A stretch of DNA of 8,699 nt from Holophaga sp. (GTDB lineage: Bacteria; Acidobacteriota; Holophagae; Holophagales; Holophagaceae): assembly GCA_030691225.1 (NCBI GenBank), contig JAUYES010000131.1, forward strand, positions 1-8,699. The letters are read 5' to 3'. The notes beneath the pieces were generated by a model. That model saw only the letters and a list, made by a program, of their open reading frames with translations. It was not told the DNA's origin and made no database searches. Position numbers and translations under genes: made by a program. Shown here piece by piece: positions 1 through 6,367 of the stretch. The number at the start of each line of letters is the position of its first letter. Within the stretch, counting starts at the first letter, position 1.

Positions 1-1
1 G

Positions 2-1090
2 GCGGGGATTGCCATTTACGCCACCATTACTCAGCTCAAGAGCTACCAAGCGATGCCTTTTGCCCATTCGTTGGGGGCTTTTCATTACGCCATCATCCAA
101 GTGCCAATGGCGGCCAGTGATACGGAAAATATGGTGGCAAGTATCCTACAGGAAGATCTTGCTGCCACTCGTTTTTCCATGGCTGCACACCATATACAGG
201 CCTTGTTTCAACCGGTCGAATGGAGTGGATGGTGGCGTCGATGGGCCTTGTCGGACGAGCTCATTGTGGACGTCATCCCGGCGGGTTCCCAAGAAGGCGA
301 ACTGAGTAGCTGCACCCTGAACGTAAGCGTCAGGCCCTTGAGCCGCTTTCTATATGGGTTTGCTTGGATCGACAACGCGCGAAATTTCCGTCGACTTCAT
401 CGCTTTCAAGAGCTACTCGCCGAGCGGATGACTGAGGAAAATAGTCGAAAGGAAGCTGTCCGGAAATCGGATTCCATAGAAACACGGCTTGCACAGGCTG
501 AATTGTTGTTGTTGCGCGCCCAGGTGGAACCTCACTTCCTATTCAATACCCTCGCGCATCTCCGGGAATTGGTTCGCACTGGGGATGGGGCCACATCACT
601 AGCGATGCTGGATCATCTCATCGCCTATTCCAGGTCAGTATCCGACCGCATTCGCCAATCCACGCACCGGCTGGATCAGGAACTGGAAGCAGCCAAAGGC
701 TATCTCTCCCTGATGCAGATACGTTTTGCTGATCGTTTGAAATTTGATTTTCAGGTAAATCCGGAAATCGAGGATTGCGAAGTTCCCGTGGGATGCCTGC
801 TTATCCCCATCGAAAACGCCATCAAACACGGTATCGAACCACGGCGCTCGCAGGGCTGCGTGAAGGTTCAGGGGAAACTAGAGGATGGCTTTTTGTCCCT
901 GGCAGTGCAGGACGATGGCCCCGGGCTTTCACCCGATTCCAGCTCGGGGCGCGGAACGGGCCTGGCCAATCTACGCGAACGCTTGAAGCTTCTCTATTCG
1001 GACCAAGCCCGTTTGGCGGTAGAAGATCATGATGAAGGTGGCGTAGAAGTGCGTGTTCTGATGCCCGTTTGGCGGCGCCAGAAACCCTAA
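2..1090 (+). CDS. LytS-type sensor histidine kinase, 5'-truncated by the window edge
   Basis: Autophosphorylating sensor kinase of the LytS/YehU class (His_kinase PF06580 plus HATPase_c). The reading frame is open to the left edge, so the true start lies outside. An in-frame ATG at 53 exists, but the frame continues before it and I see no ribosome site forcing it. Counting from that ATG, the H-box AQVEPHFLFNTL puts the phospho-acceptor His at residue 161, as in the family motif Q-x-x-PHFLFN. The N-box IPIENAIKHG carries Asn255, the G1 box DDGPG is at 287-291 and the G2 box GTGLANLRERL starts at 301. A charged, probably coiled-coil stretch (about 113-158) precedes the H-box. Residues 1-110 match no sensor domain I know and contain no clear membrane helix, so any membrane part would lie upstream. 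The LytTR regulator at 1920-2669 is the likely partner. Confidence 0.93.
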   Translation, partial: AGIAIYATITQLKSYQAMPFAHSLGAFHYAIIQVPMAASDTENMVASILQEDLAATRFSMAAHHIQALFQPVEWSGWWRRWALSDELIVDVIPAGSQEGELSSCTLNVSVRPLSRFLYGFAWIDNARNFRRLHRFQELLAERMTEENSRKEAVRKSDSIETRLAQAELLLLRAQVEPHFLFNTLAHLRELVRTGDGATSLAMLDHLIAYSRSVSDRIRQSTHRLDQELEAAKGYLSLMQIRFADRLKFDFQVNPEIEDCEVPVGCLLIPIENAIKHGIEPRRSQGCVKVQGKLEDGFLSLAVQDDGPGLSPDSSSGRGTGLANLRERLKLLYSDQARLAVEDHDEGGVEVRVLMPVWRRQKP

Positions 1091-1150
1091 CGTTTTTAAT
1101 CAAACCCCCGTGGGCGGCCCGAGGCCGTGCACCCTTTCCAGGAGCTCGCC

Positions 1151-1897
1151 ATGAGCCAGGACCTTGTTCTATCTCTTCAACGACAAAATCGTTTGCTCAA
1201 ACAGTGCATGGGTCTGGGCGGCCTGGCTCTCACCGCCATGCTGCTGGTAGCGGCCAAATCGCCAACGGAGAAAACCCGATTTGCCGAGATTGATGTAGAA
1301 CGAATCAATGTCATCAATCCCAACGGCAAGGTCGAGATGGTGCTAGCCAACCGCACGCGACTCCCCAAGGCCATTGTGGATGGCAAGGAAGATGGCAACG
1401 ACCGCAACATGCCCGGCTTGATCTTCTACAACGAGATCGGCGATGAATGCGGCGGGCTTATCTTCAGCGGAAAGTTGGATGCAAAGGGAAAACCGGCTTC
1501 GGGTATGCATCTCTCGATGGATCGTTTCGGCGGCGATCAGCAATTAGCCCTGGGGCATTACGAGGATGGCGGCCATATGGAGACGGGTCTGAATGTTTAT
1601 GATCGTGGCCTCAGTAAAGACTATGCGCCCTTGTACGAGGCCTTTGATAAGGAGCCGGAAGGCCCGGCGAAGGAGGCGCTCAAGAAACAATGGGAGGCTG
1701 CAGGAGGGGCCCAGACTCGACGCCTTTTTGTGGGGAAAACACGCGGAAAGTCATCGGCAATCATCCTGGCCGATGCCAAGGGCAAGCCACGGATCATGAT
1801 GCTGGTTTCTCCCGATGGTCAGCCCGTGCTTAATTTCCTGGACGATCAAGGCAAGGTCACCCAGAGCCTGCCCCAGGTTTCACCGAAAAAGCCGTGA
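1151..1897 (+). CDS. Membrane-anchored protein of unknown function with short beta-type repeats, between kinase and regulator
   Basis: Function unknown. I chose the ATG at 1151 because AGGAG (1140-1144) sits 6 nt before it; the upstream in-frame GTG at 1127 has no such site. The 248-residue product has a short basic N-terminus, one hydrophobic helix at about 19-35 (signal anchor or uncleaved signal peptide) and a hydrophilic remainder probably outside the membrane. Similar short strand-turn-strand units with a D/N-x-x-GK or DG turn appear at 51-67 (RINVINPNGKVEMVLAN) and at about 203-236 (around DAKGKPRIMMLVSPDGQPVL and DDQGKV). Between them lie a Gly-rich part (88-150, with GLIFYNEIGDECGGLIFSG) and a charged helical insert (about 155-185). 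I recall uncharacterised proteins of this look in Acidobacteriota and Bacteroidota but cannot name a Pfam family. The gene lies 60 bp after the kinase and 22 bp before the regulator, so it is probably co-transcribed and may modulate or be controlled by that system; this is inference. Confidence 0.85.
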   Translation: MSQDLVLSLQRQNRLLKQCMGLGGLALTAMLLVAAKSPTEKTRFAEIDVERINVINPNGKVEMVLANRTRLPKAIVDGKEDGNDRNMPGLIFYNEIGDECGGLIFSGKLDAKGKPASGMHLSMDRFGGDQQLALGHYEDGGHMETGLNVYDRGLSKDYAPLYEAFDKEPEGPAKEALKKQWEAAGGAQTRRLFVGKTRGKSSAIILADAKGKPRIMMLVSPDGQPVLNFLDDQGKVTQSLPQVSPKKP

Positions 1898-1919
1898 ATC
1901 TGGCATTACCATCGATCAC

Positions 1920-2669
1920 ATGGCGACGGACTCTTGGACTGCCCTGGTTGTAGAAGACGAACCTCGTTTGAGGGAAGCGTTGGTGGATCATCTCCGCCAC
2001 GCCTCCTTCACGTGGCATGACATCCTTCAAGCCGGGGATGCGGAGGAAGCCCTGGCGCTTTGCCAGAGCCATCATCCGCAAGTGGCCTTTCTCGATATTC
2101 GCCTTCCCGGAATCTCTGGTTTGGAACTTGCCTCGCGTCTTCCCGAGGGTATTCGCATAGTGTTTGTGACAGCCTACGACGCCCATGCCATCGAGGCTTT
2201 TGAGGCAGGCGCCGTAGATTATTTGCTGAAGCCCATTACATCCGAACGTCTCCAAAAGACTTTGGATCGGATTCAGGAGCGAGCCCCGATTTCCGTGGAG
2301 GCCCTTCTAAAACGGTTGGGCAATTTGGCTTCCCCACCTCTGGAACCCTTGCAGTGGATCACGGCCTCCTCGGGTCGTCGTACGCATTGGATTCCGGTGG
2401 ATGAGGTTCTCTTCTTTCAGGCCGATAGCAAATACATCCGCGTGGAATGTCGTGGTGCTTCCTACGTTATTGATCACTCCATCAAAGACTTGGTGGCGCG
2501 GCTGGATCCAAAAATGTTCCAACAAGTTCATCGATCCACGGTGGTCAACCTCCGCGCCGTGGCCTGGGTCGAAAAGCAAGATGGAGGCGGTGGCAGGATT
2601 CACCTAAGAGAACACAGTGCGGTGATTCCCGTCAGCGCCTCCTACATGAAGGAACTGAAGGAGCGTTAG
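1920..2669 (+). CDS. LytTR-family response regulator
   Basis: DNA-binding response regulator of the LytR/AlgR type, 249 residues, the usual family length. The receiver domain spans about 7-120: acidic pocket Glu12/Asp13, phospho-acceptor Asp59 in FLDIRLPG, Thr84 in FVTAYD and Lys104 in LLKPI. The LytTR domain follows at about 144-247, with the typical WIPVDEVLFFQADSKYIRV segment, then MFQQVHRSTVVNL, and a C-terminal VPVS-like stretch (IPVSASYMKEL). In this family the LytTR domain binds paired direct repeats upstream of target genes. The frame stays open upstream to 1815, but that part overlaps the preceding gene and does not resemble a receiver domain, so the ATG at 1920 is preferred. No strong Shine-Dalgarno sequence precedes it, which would fit translation coupled to the upstream gene (22 bp gap). 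Its partner is most likely the kinase at 2-1090. It ends 26 bp from the convergent peptidase gene. Confidence 0.94.
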   Translation: MATDSWTALVVEDEPRLREALVDHLRHASFTWHDILQAGDAEEALALCQSHHPQVAFLDIRLPGISGLELASRLPEGIRIVFVTAYDAHAIEAFEAGAVDYLLKPITSERLQKTLDRIQERAPISVEALLKRLGNLASPPLEPLQWITASSGRRTHWIPVDEVLFFQADSKYIRVECRGASYVIDHSIKDLVARLDPKMFQQVHRSTVVNLRAVAWVEKQDGGGGRIHLREHSAVIPVSASYMKELKER

Positions 2670-2695
2670 TCGTTTGCTGACGATGGTTGGTATCC

Positions 2696-4309
2696 TCAGT
2701 TTTTCTTTCCAGGAACGGCCGCAGGTGCAACGGGCATAACCGGAATAGGCGGCAGATCATTCTTCCCGAAGGCGGGAAAACGCTCGCTTCGATTGGCGAG
2801 GTGGTATGCCACGGAGGCCATGATGGTGGCGGTGCGAGCGATATCTTCGATGGGCACGCGCTCCACCGTGTCGACACTGGTATGCCAGGTGTAGTCGAAG
2901 TATTCGAGGCCATCCTGGGCAAGGCCGATGGCGGGTAGGCCCGCATGGCTAAAGGTGGTGATATCGGCGTAATCGGGCTTGGGTAAACGCGTGCTGCCGT
3001 GGATCGCGCCCACGGCGCCTAGATCCTTGAAGGGTGCTAAGAGGTCCCGAAGGACTTGACTGGCTGCGGCGGGGCCAAATACGCTCAGGCCTCGCAACTG
3101 GCCCGCTCCGCCATCCATGTTGAAGAAGGCGACTAGCTTGCTGAAATCGGGCAGCGGATTTTCGGCGGAGCCGAAGTGTGCTTTCACATAGGCTTGGCTG
3201 CCCAACAGCCCTTGTTCTTCGGCATCGAAGAGCACCACTCGAATGGTGCGCTTGGGGTTGGCTCCCACGGTTTTCAGGATTCGCAGCGCTTCCATCATGG
3301 CCACGCAGCTGGCACCGTCGTCCGTTGCGCCGGTGGCGGTGTGCCAGGAATCCAGGTGAGCGCCCAGCAGCACAACTTCTTCGGGCTTTTCGGTGCCGGT
3401 GATTTCGGCGACTACGTTGTAGCCCTTCGTTAGGGACGGATGGCTGCGATTGCGAATAGTGAGTTCCAATTGGGCGGTTTTCCCAGCGTCCATCAAGCGC
3501 CAAATTCGCCCGTAGTCTTCCGAGCGCATGACTACTGTGGGCACGGCCTTGGCGATATCGAAGGTGCGGTTGTTGAAAGCGCGGATCATGCCGTTGCGCA
3601 TATTGGCATCATTGACACGGGCCAGGGCCTTTTGGGCCACCAGGAATTCGTCGATGCGGCGTTCGACGTCGCGAGCCCGCATGGCGCCGGGTCGCTTGGG
3701 TGCACCACGATCAAAAGCAATGCGCGGCGGGGCAGGCGGCTGGGTGGGATCGAAGCGCTTAAGGAGTTCCGCTTCTTCCATGCGAGGAGCGTAGCGGGGA
3801 AGCAGCACGGGGATCGTTTTGGGCTTGCCAACGAAAAGAATTCGCCCCTTCAGTTTGCCGCGCAGGGCTTTCAGCGCGGCTTCGAACTCTTCGGGTAAGG
3901 GCTCATCGGGGAGTTCCAACCGGAGAACGGAACCTTTGACTGTGCCGGGCGTGGAAGGCGTCCAGGCCACGACTTCGGTGTGCAGCGGAGCAGTGTAAGG
4001 AGCCAGGGCGTGCACGGCGACGTGTTCATTGCTCCACCCGGCGTGGCCGAAATCCCAGGGCTCCAGCATGGCCTTGGCAAGGCCCCAATCTTTCATTTGG
4101 TTTACGGTCCACTCGGCCGCGGCCTTGTAGGTCGGCGAGGCAGTAAGGCGCGGACCATGGGCATCACACAGGCCATGGAGGGTCTTGGCTACCTGTGAGT
4201 GTTGCAATCCTTCTTGGCGAATCTTGGCGATGAGCGCTGTATCTAGGGACTCCTGAGCTGAAGCCACCAAGCTGAATGCTAGGAAGGGCAAATGATAAAT
4301 TTTATTCAT
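2696..4309 (-). CDS. Secreted M28-family zinc peptidase (carboxypeptidase Q-like)
   Basis: Exported metallopeptidase of family M28, predicted to trim peptides outside the cytoplasm. The start is the ATG at 4309: AAGGAG lies 5 nt before it and translation gives a typical signal peptide (MNKIYHL, hydrophobic LPFLAFSLV, likely cleavage after ASA at 18). An ATG six codons upstream would add a poor leader. The product has 537 residues. M28 zinc ligands and catalytic residues are all visible in order: His318 (GAHLDSW), bridging Asp330 (ATDDGAS), catalytic Glu364 and ligand Glu365 (DAEEQG), Asp399 (NMDGG) and His476 (WHTSVDT). Residues about 110-290 precede the catalytic core and contain KGRILFVGKP, typical of a protease-associated (PA) domain, interrupted by a charged Pro-rich stretch. 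The C-terminus is Pro-rich (PPIPVMPVAPAAVPGKK). The gene stands alone: it converges with the regulator gene and diverges from the acetyltransferase gene. Substrate cannot be told from sequence. Confidence 0.94.
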   Translation of the reverse strand: MNKIYHLPFLAFSLVASAQESLDTALIAKIRQEGLQHSQVAKTLHGLCDAHGPRLTASPTYKAAAEWTVNQMKDWGLAKAMLEPWDFGHAGWSNEHVAVHALAPYTAPLHTEVVAWTPSTPGTVKGSVLRLELPDEPLPEEFEAALKALRGKLKGRILFVGKPKTIPVLLPRYAPRMEEAELLKRFDPTQPPAPPRIAFDRGAPKRPGAMRARDVERRIDEFLVAQKALARVNDANMRNGMIRAFNNRTFDIAKAVPTVVMRSEDYGRIWRLMDAGKTAQLELTIRNRSHPSLTKGYNVVAEITGTEKPEEVVLLGAHLDSWHTATGATDDGASCVAMMEALRILKTVGANPKRTIRVVLFDAEEQGLLGSQAYVKAHFGSAENPLPDFSKLVAFFNMDGGAGQLRGLSVFGPAAASQVLRDLLAPFKDLGAVGAIHGSTRLPKPDYADITTFSHAGLPAIGLAQDGLEYFDYTWHTSVDTVERVPIEDIARTATIMASVAYHLANRSERFPAFGKNDLPPIPVMPVAPAAVPGKKN

Positions 4310-4316
4310 GGAAGCT

Positions 4317-4368
4317 CCTTGATGCATCGTATTGATAGGCTACGCTGGATCAGGTGGCCGCATCAAGG
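4317..4368 (-). promoter_or_regulatory. Inverted repeat in the leader of the M28 peptidase gene, overlapping its Shine-Dalgarno sequence
   Basis: CCTTGATGC at 4317-4325 is perfectly complementary to GCATCAAGG at 4360-4368, with 34 nt between them. In the minus-strand mRNA the downstream arm includes AAGG of the peptidase ribosome site (AAGGAG, 4320-4315), so pairing would hide that site. A second near copy of the upstream arm lies directly beside it (GCATCAAAG, 4368-4376). The repeat is seen directly; a regulatory role is inference and could be chance in a 106-bp divergent spacer. I found no convincing -35/-10 pair for either divergent gene in this spacer. Confidence 0.3.
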
Positions 4369-4415
4369 CATCAAAGGCTTTGTCCACCCTATGATGAAGA
4401 TTCACCGGAGCTCTC

Positions 4416-5306
4416 ATGCCCTACAATCCTGCTTCTCCAAGTGCTGGTCTGCGCTCGGTTGTGGAATCGCTATGTGATTCCGGGGCCGGTTTCTTGGAGT
4501 CTTGCCATCAGCCTTTGGCGCGGCGGGAATTTCCGAGTCGAACGGTGCTGTATGAATTGGTGGAAGATCTCCGGTCGATCCTTTTCCCTGGGTTTTTTGG
4601 TCCTTCGGAACTGACATCGGAAACGATGCGGTACCAGGTCGGAGCGACTCTCGACAAGGTTCTGCATGGGCTGAGAGATCAAATCCGGCGGGGCTTCTGC
4701 TCGAGCTGTGCCCCCGATGCCTGCTTTGCGGATCATGAGGATCGTGCCTTCGAATTGGCCTGGGCCTTTATTCAGCGCCTGCCTGAATTACGGCGAATTC
4801 TGGCCACGGATGTGGTGGCGGCCTTCGAAGGGGATCCGGCCTTACGCCATCCTGAGGAGGCCATCTTCTGCTATCCGGGCATTCAGGCCATCACCAACCA
4901 GCGCTTGGCCCACGAGCTGTTTGCCCTGGATGTGCCGCTGCTGCCGCGGCTGATCACCGAACACGCCCACAGTTTGACGGGCATCGATATCCATCCGGGA
5001 GCCCGCATCGGCGAGAATTTCTTCATCGATCACGGCACGGGCGTCGTGATTGGCGAGACTTGCATCATTGGTAATCGGGTGCGGATTTACCAGGGAGTCA
5101 CCTTGGGGGCCAAGAGTTTCCCTCTCGATGAGCAAGGCAAGCCCATTAAGGGCATCGACCGCCATCCCATCGTGGAAGACGATGTTGTGATCTATGCGGG
5201 CGCCACCATCCTAGGGCGGGTGGTCATCGGGCAAGGCTCCACCATTGGTGGCAACGTTTGGCTGACCCATGGCGTTCCGGCGGGCAGTACCATCACCCAG
5301 GGGTAA
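4416..5306 (+). CDS. Serine O-acetyltransferase (EpsC/CysE-type)
   Basis: Transfers acetyl from acetyl-CoA to L-serine, giving O-acetylserine for cysteine synthesis; cytoplasmic, hexapeptide-repeat (left-handed beta-helix) family. The ATG at 4416 has GGAG 5 nt upstream. The 296-residue product has an N-terminal helical region (1-185) and a hexapeptide domain from about 188. Catalytic residues align with E. coli CysE: Asp191 in GIDIHPGA, His206 in FIDHGTGVVIGET and His250 in DRHP, with YQGVTLGA between them and ending in IGGNVWLTHGVPAGS. The segment EEAIFCYPGIQAITNQRLAHEL is characteristic of the longer EpsC-like branch, of which this has the usual length of about 300. The extreme C-terminus is a few residues shorter than in relatives I remember. 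An unusual cysteine cluster lies at 95, 98 and 103. No cysteine synthase gene is adjacent, so it may act as a stand-alone gene. Confidence 0.93.
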   Translation: MPYNPASPSAGLRSVVESLCDSGAGFLESCHQPLARREFPSRTVLYELVEDLRSILFPGFFGPSELTSETMRYQVGATLDKVLHGLRDQIRRGFCSSCAPDACFADHEDRAFELAWAFIQRLPELRRILATDVVAAFEGDPALRHPEEAIFCYPGIQAITNQRLAHELFALDVPLLPRLITEHAHSLTGIDIHPGARIGENFFIDHGTGVVIGETCIIGNRVRIYQGVTLGAKSFPLDEQGKPIKGIDRHPIVEDDVVIYAGATILGRVVIGQGSTIGGNVWLTHGVPAGSTITQG

Positions 5307-5349
5307 GCCGTCGTCCAAAATCAACTCGGTCACTTTGGTGGAGATCCGG

Positions 5350-5410
5350 CATAAGGGGCCGTATCGAAATAACCTGAACCGCGCAGGTTATTTTGGAACG
5401 GCCCCTAATG
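5350..5410 (+). repeat. Long imperfect hairpin after the serine acetyltransferase gene
   Basis: The outer arms AGGGGCCGT (5354-5362) and ACGGCCCCT (5398-5406) are perfectly complementary, as are the inner arms AAATAACCTG (5367-5376) and CAGGTTATTT (5384-5393), around a 7-nt loop (5377-5383). Between inner and outer arms, plus-strand RNA could add U-G, C-G and G-U pairs, leaving one A-A mismatch in a stem of about 22 pairs. Three further pairs (5350-5352 with 5408-5410) follow another A-A mismatch. It begins 44 nt after the acetyltransferase stop. No U-run follows, so it is not a canonical intrinsic terminator. It may instead stabilise the transcript end, act as a bidirectional stop, or be a small palindromic (MITE/REP-like) insertion; no clear target duplication is seen. 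Confidence 0.7.
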
Positions 5411-5421
5411 GGAACTAATCG

Positions 5422-5468
5422 ATAAAAAATCATTGACAAACAAAGGAAAAAGCCGTGGGATGGTCCCA
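5422..5468 (+). promoter_or_regulatory. Probable promoter of the cupin/membrane-protein operon
   Basis: A perfect -35 box TTGACA lies at 5433-5438, preceded directly by an A-tract (5424-5429) resembling an UP element. At 17 nt spacing the -10 would be TGGGAT (5456-5461), only 3 of 6 matches, so the box is weak and may need an activator. That -10 lies within the inverted repeat TGGGA-tgg-TCCCA (5456-5468), which could be an operator. A start near 5468 would leave a leader of about 36 nt before the ATG at 5504. Confidence 0.45.
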
Positions 5469-5503
5469 TAACTACCATTCCATTCTCCTCGGGAGACCCT
5501 GTC

Positions 5504-5848
5504 ATGAACCCCCGCGATTTTCCGGCCTTTGTTCGCCATCTTCCGGAAGCTGAGCTTCCGTGTAAAGGCGTTCGTGGATGGCTGCTGGAAGGGGCGCAAG
5601 GTCAGGTGCTCTACAAAGAGGCCGAAACCGAAGCGAGCACTCCCGAACAAACTCACGGCGAGCAGTGGGGTGTGGTGTTAGATGGCCGTATGGAACTGAC
5701 CGTGGATGGCTTCACTCGCTTGTATATGCGAGGTGATTTCTACTCGATTCCTGCGGGGAAATCTCATCGATCCCGGGTCTTTCCAGGCTTCAAGGGCGTG
5801 GACCATTTTTCGGAATCGGATCGTTATCAGCCCAAATCGCGCCGATGA
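5504..5848 (+). CDS. Small single-domain cupin protein
   Basis: A 114-residue cytoplasmic protein of the cupin superfamily (one beta-barrel domain); substrate unknown. The ATG at 5504 has GGGAG 8 nt upstream. Cupin motif 1 is at 49-61 (QTHGEQWGVVLDG) and motif 2 at 77-88 (GDFYSIPAGKSH), followed by VDHFSESDRYQP at the C-terminus. I remember relatives with HSHGxQWGxVLEG and a C-terminal DFFxExDRY. Compared with these, the first metal-binding His is Gln49 here, while His51, Gln54 and His88 remain, so metal binding may be altered. The gene ends in an ATGA overlap with the next gene and is therefore probably co-translated with it. Confidence 0.85.
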   Translation: MNPRDFPAFVRHLPEAELPCKGVRGWLLEGAQGQVLYKEAETEASTPEQTHGEQWGVVLDGRMELTVDGFTRLYMRGDFYSIPAGKSHRSRVFPGFKGVDHFSESDRYQPKSRR

Positions 5849-6366
5849 CCGAGGGGTACAAAAAGGCCTTTCGAGTCCTCGTTCTTGTCACCGTAGGACT
5901 GCCCTATTGGATCATCCGAGGCCTCTGGCTTTTGCTTCAAAAAGTCTGGACAGTCGTGGTCATTCACCGGGGCCTTCAGATTGTGCTTTCCTTTCTGCTG
6001 TTCGTTCTTGGAGTGCTGGTTTGGCAGTTCGGGCCGTTGGTGACCGGTCGGCTTTCGCTGTTGAATGCTGCCGAGATCTTGGCTCAGCAATCGGAAGGTC
6101 GCAGCACTTTGGAGATGGAGAGTTCACTGCGAAGAAAGGCATTTCGCTTGGGTTTTCGGAAAGCCATCGTACAGAAGGATGCTGTTTCCATTGAGCGCAC
6201 CAGCGACAACGGGATAACCGTTTGCAGTATCAAGTTTGAATTTCAGCGCGAAGTATCGCTGCTAGGGTTATGGCGCCTTCAGGTTCCGGTTTCAGGCAAG
6301 GTGGAAGAACCCGTGGAGCCTCCAGATGAAAAGCGAGGCCTGACGCCGTTGGATCTGGTTTTCTAG
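5845..6366 (+). CDS. Two-helix membrane protein of unknown function
   Basis: I do not recognise this 173-residue protein. Its ATG overlaps the cupin stop codon (ATGA, 5845-5848) with no separate ribosome site, which indicates translational coupling. Two hydrophobic segments are evident: about 10-40 (VLVLVTVGLPYWIIRGLWLLL and beyond) and about 44-66 (LQIVLSFLLFVLGVLVWQFG). A soluble part of about 105 residues follows, with a basic patch (SSLRRKAFRLGFRKA, about 93-107) and a strand-rich section (VSIERTSDNGITVCSIKFEFQREV). Architecture faintly recalls DUF4845-like proteins (membrane helix plus small alpha/beta domain), but this is a guess. It ends one base before the convergent hybrid kinase gene. 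Confidence 0.8.
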   Translation: MTEGYKKAFRVLVLVTVGLPYWIIRGLWLLLQKVWTVVVIHRGLQIVLSFLLFVLGVLVWQFGPLVTGRLSLLNAAEILAQQSEGRSTLEMESSLRRKAFRLGFRKAIVQKDAVSIERTSDNGITVCSIKFEFQREVSLLGLWRLQVPVSGKVEEPVEPPDEKRGLTPLDLVF

Positions 6367-6367
6367 G

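Noticed and set aside
1088..1096. AACGTTTTT resembling one half of a LytTR binding site
   Set aside because: LytTR sites are paired direct repeats about one helical turn apart, and I see no second copy at the right distance.
1114..1124. GGCC-CGA-GGCC inverted repeat between the kinase and the unknown protein gene
   Set aside because: A 4-bp stem is too short to support a terminator or operator.
1857..2255. 132-codon minus-strand open frame opposite the LytTR regulator
   Set aside because: Antisense to a well-supported receiver domain, with no domain-like sequence.
2670..2705. Possible terminator between the regulator and the peptidase gene (TCGT/ACGA stem, T-run from 2700)
   Set aside because: The stem is only 4 bp and the T-run lies about 17 nt further on, so it is too weak to call.
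3440..3898. 152-codon plus-strand open frame inside the M28 peptidase gene
   Set aside because: It lies wholly antisense to a gene with all catalytic motifs, its product is low in recognisable features, and long antisense frames are expected at this base composition.
5544..5560. Perfect 7-bp hairpin CGGAAGC-tga-GCTTCCG inside the cupin gene
   Set aside because: It lies in coding sequence without a T-run, and a stem of this length is expected about once by chance in a window this size.
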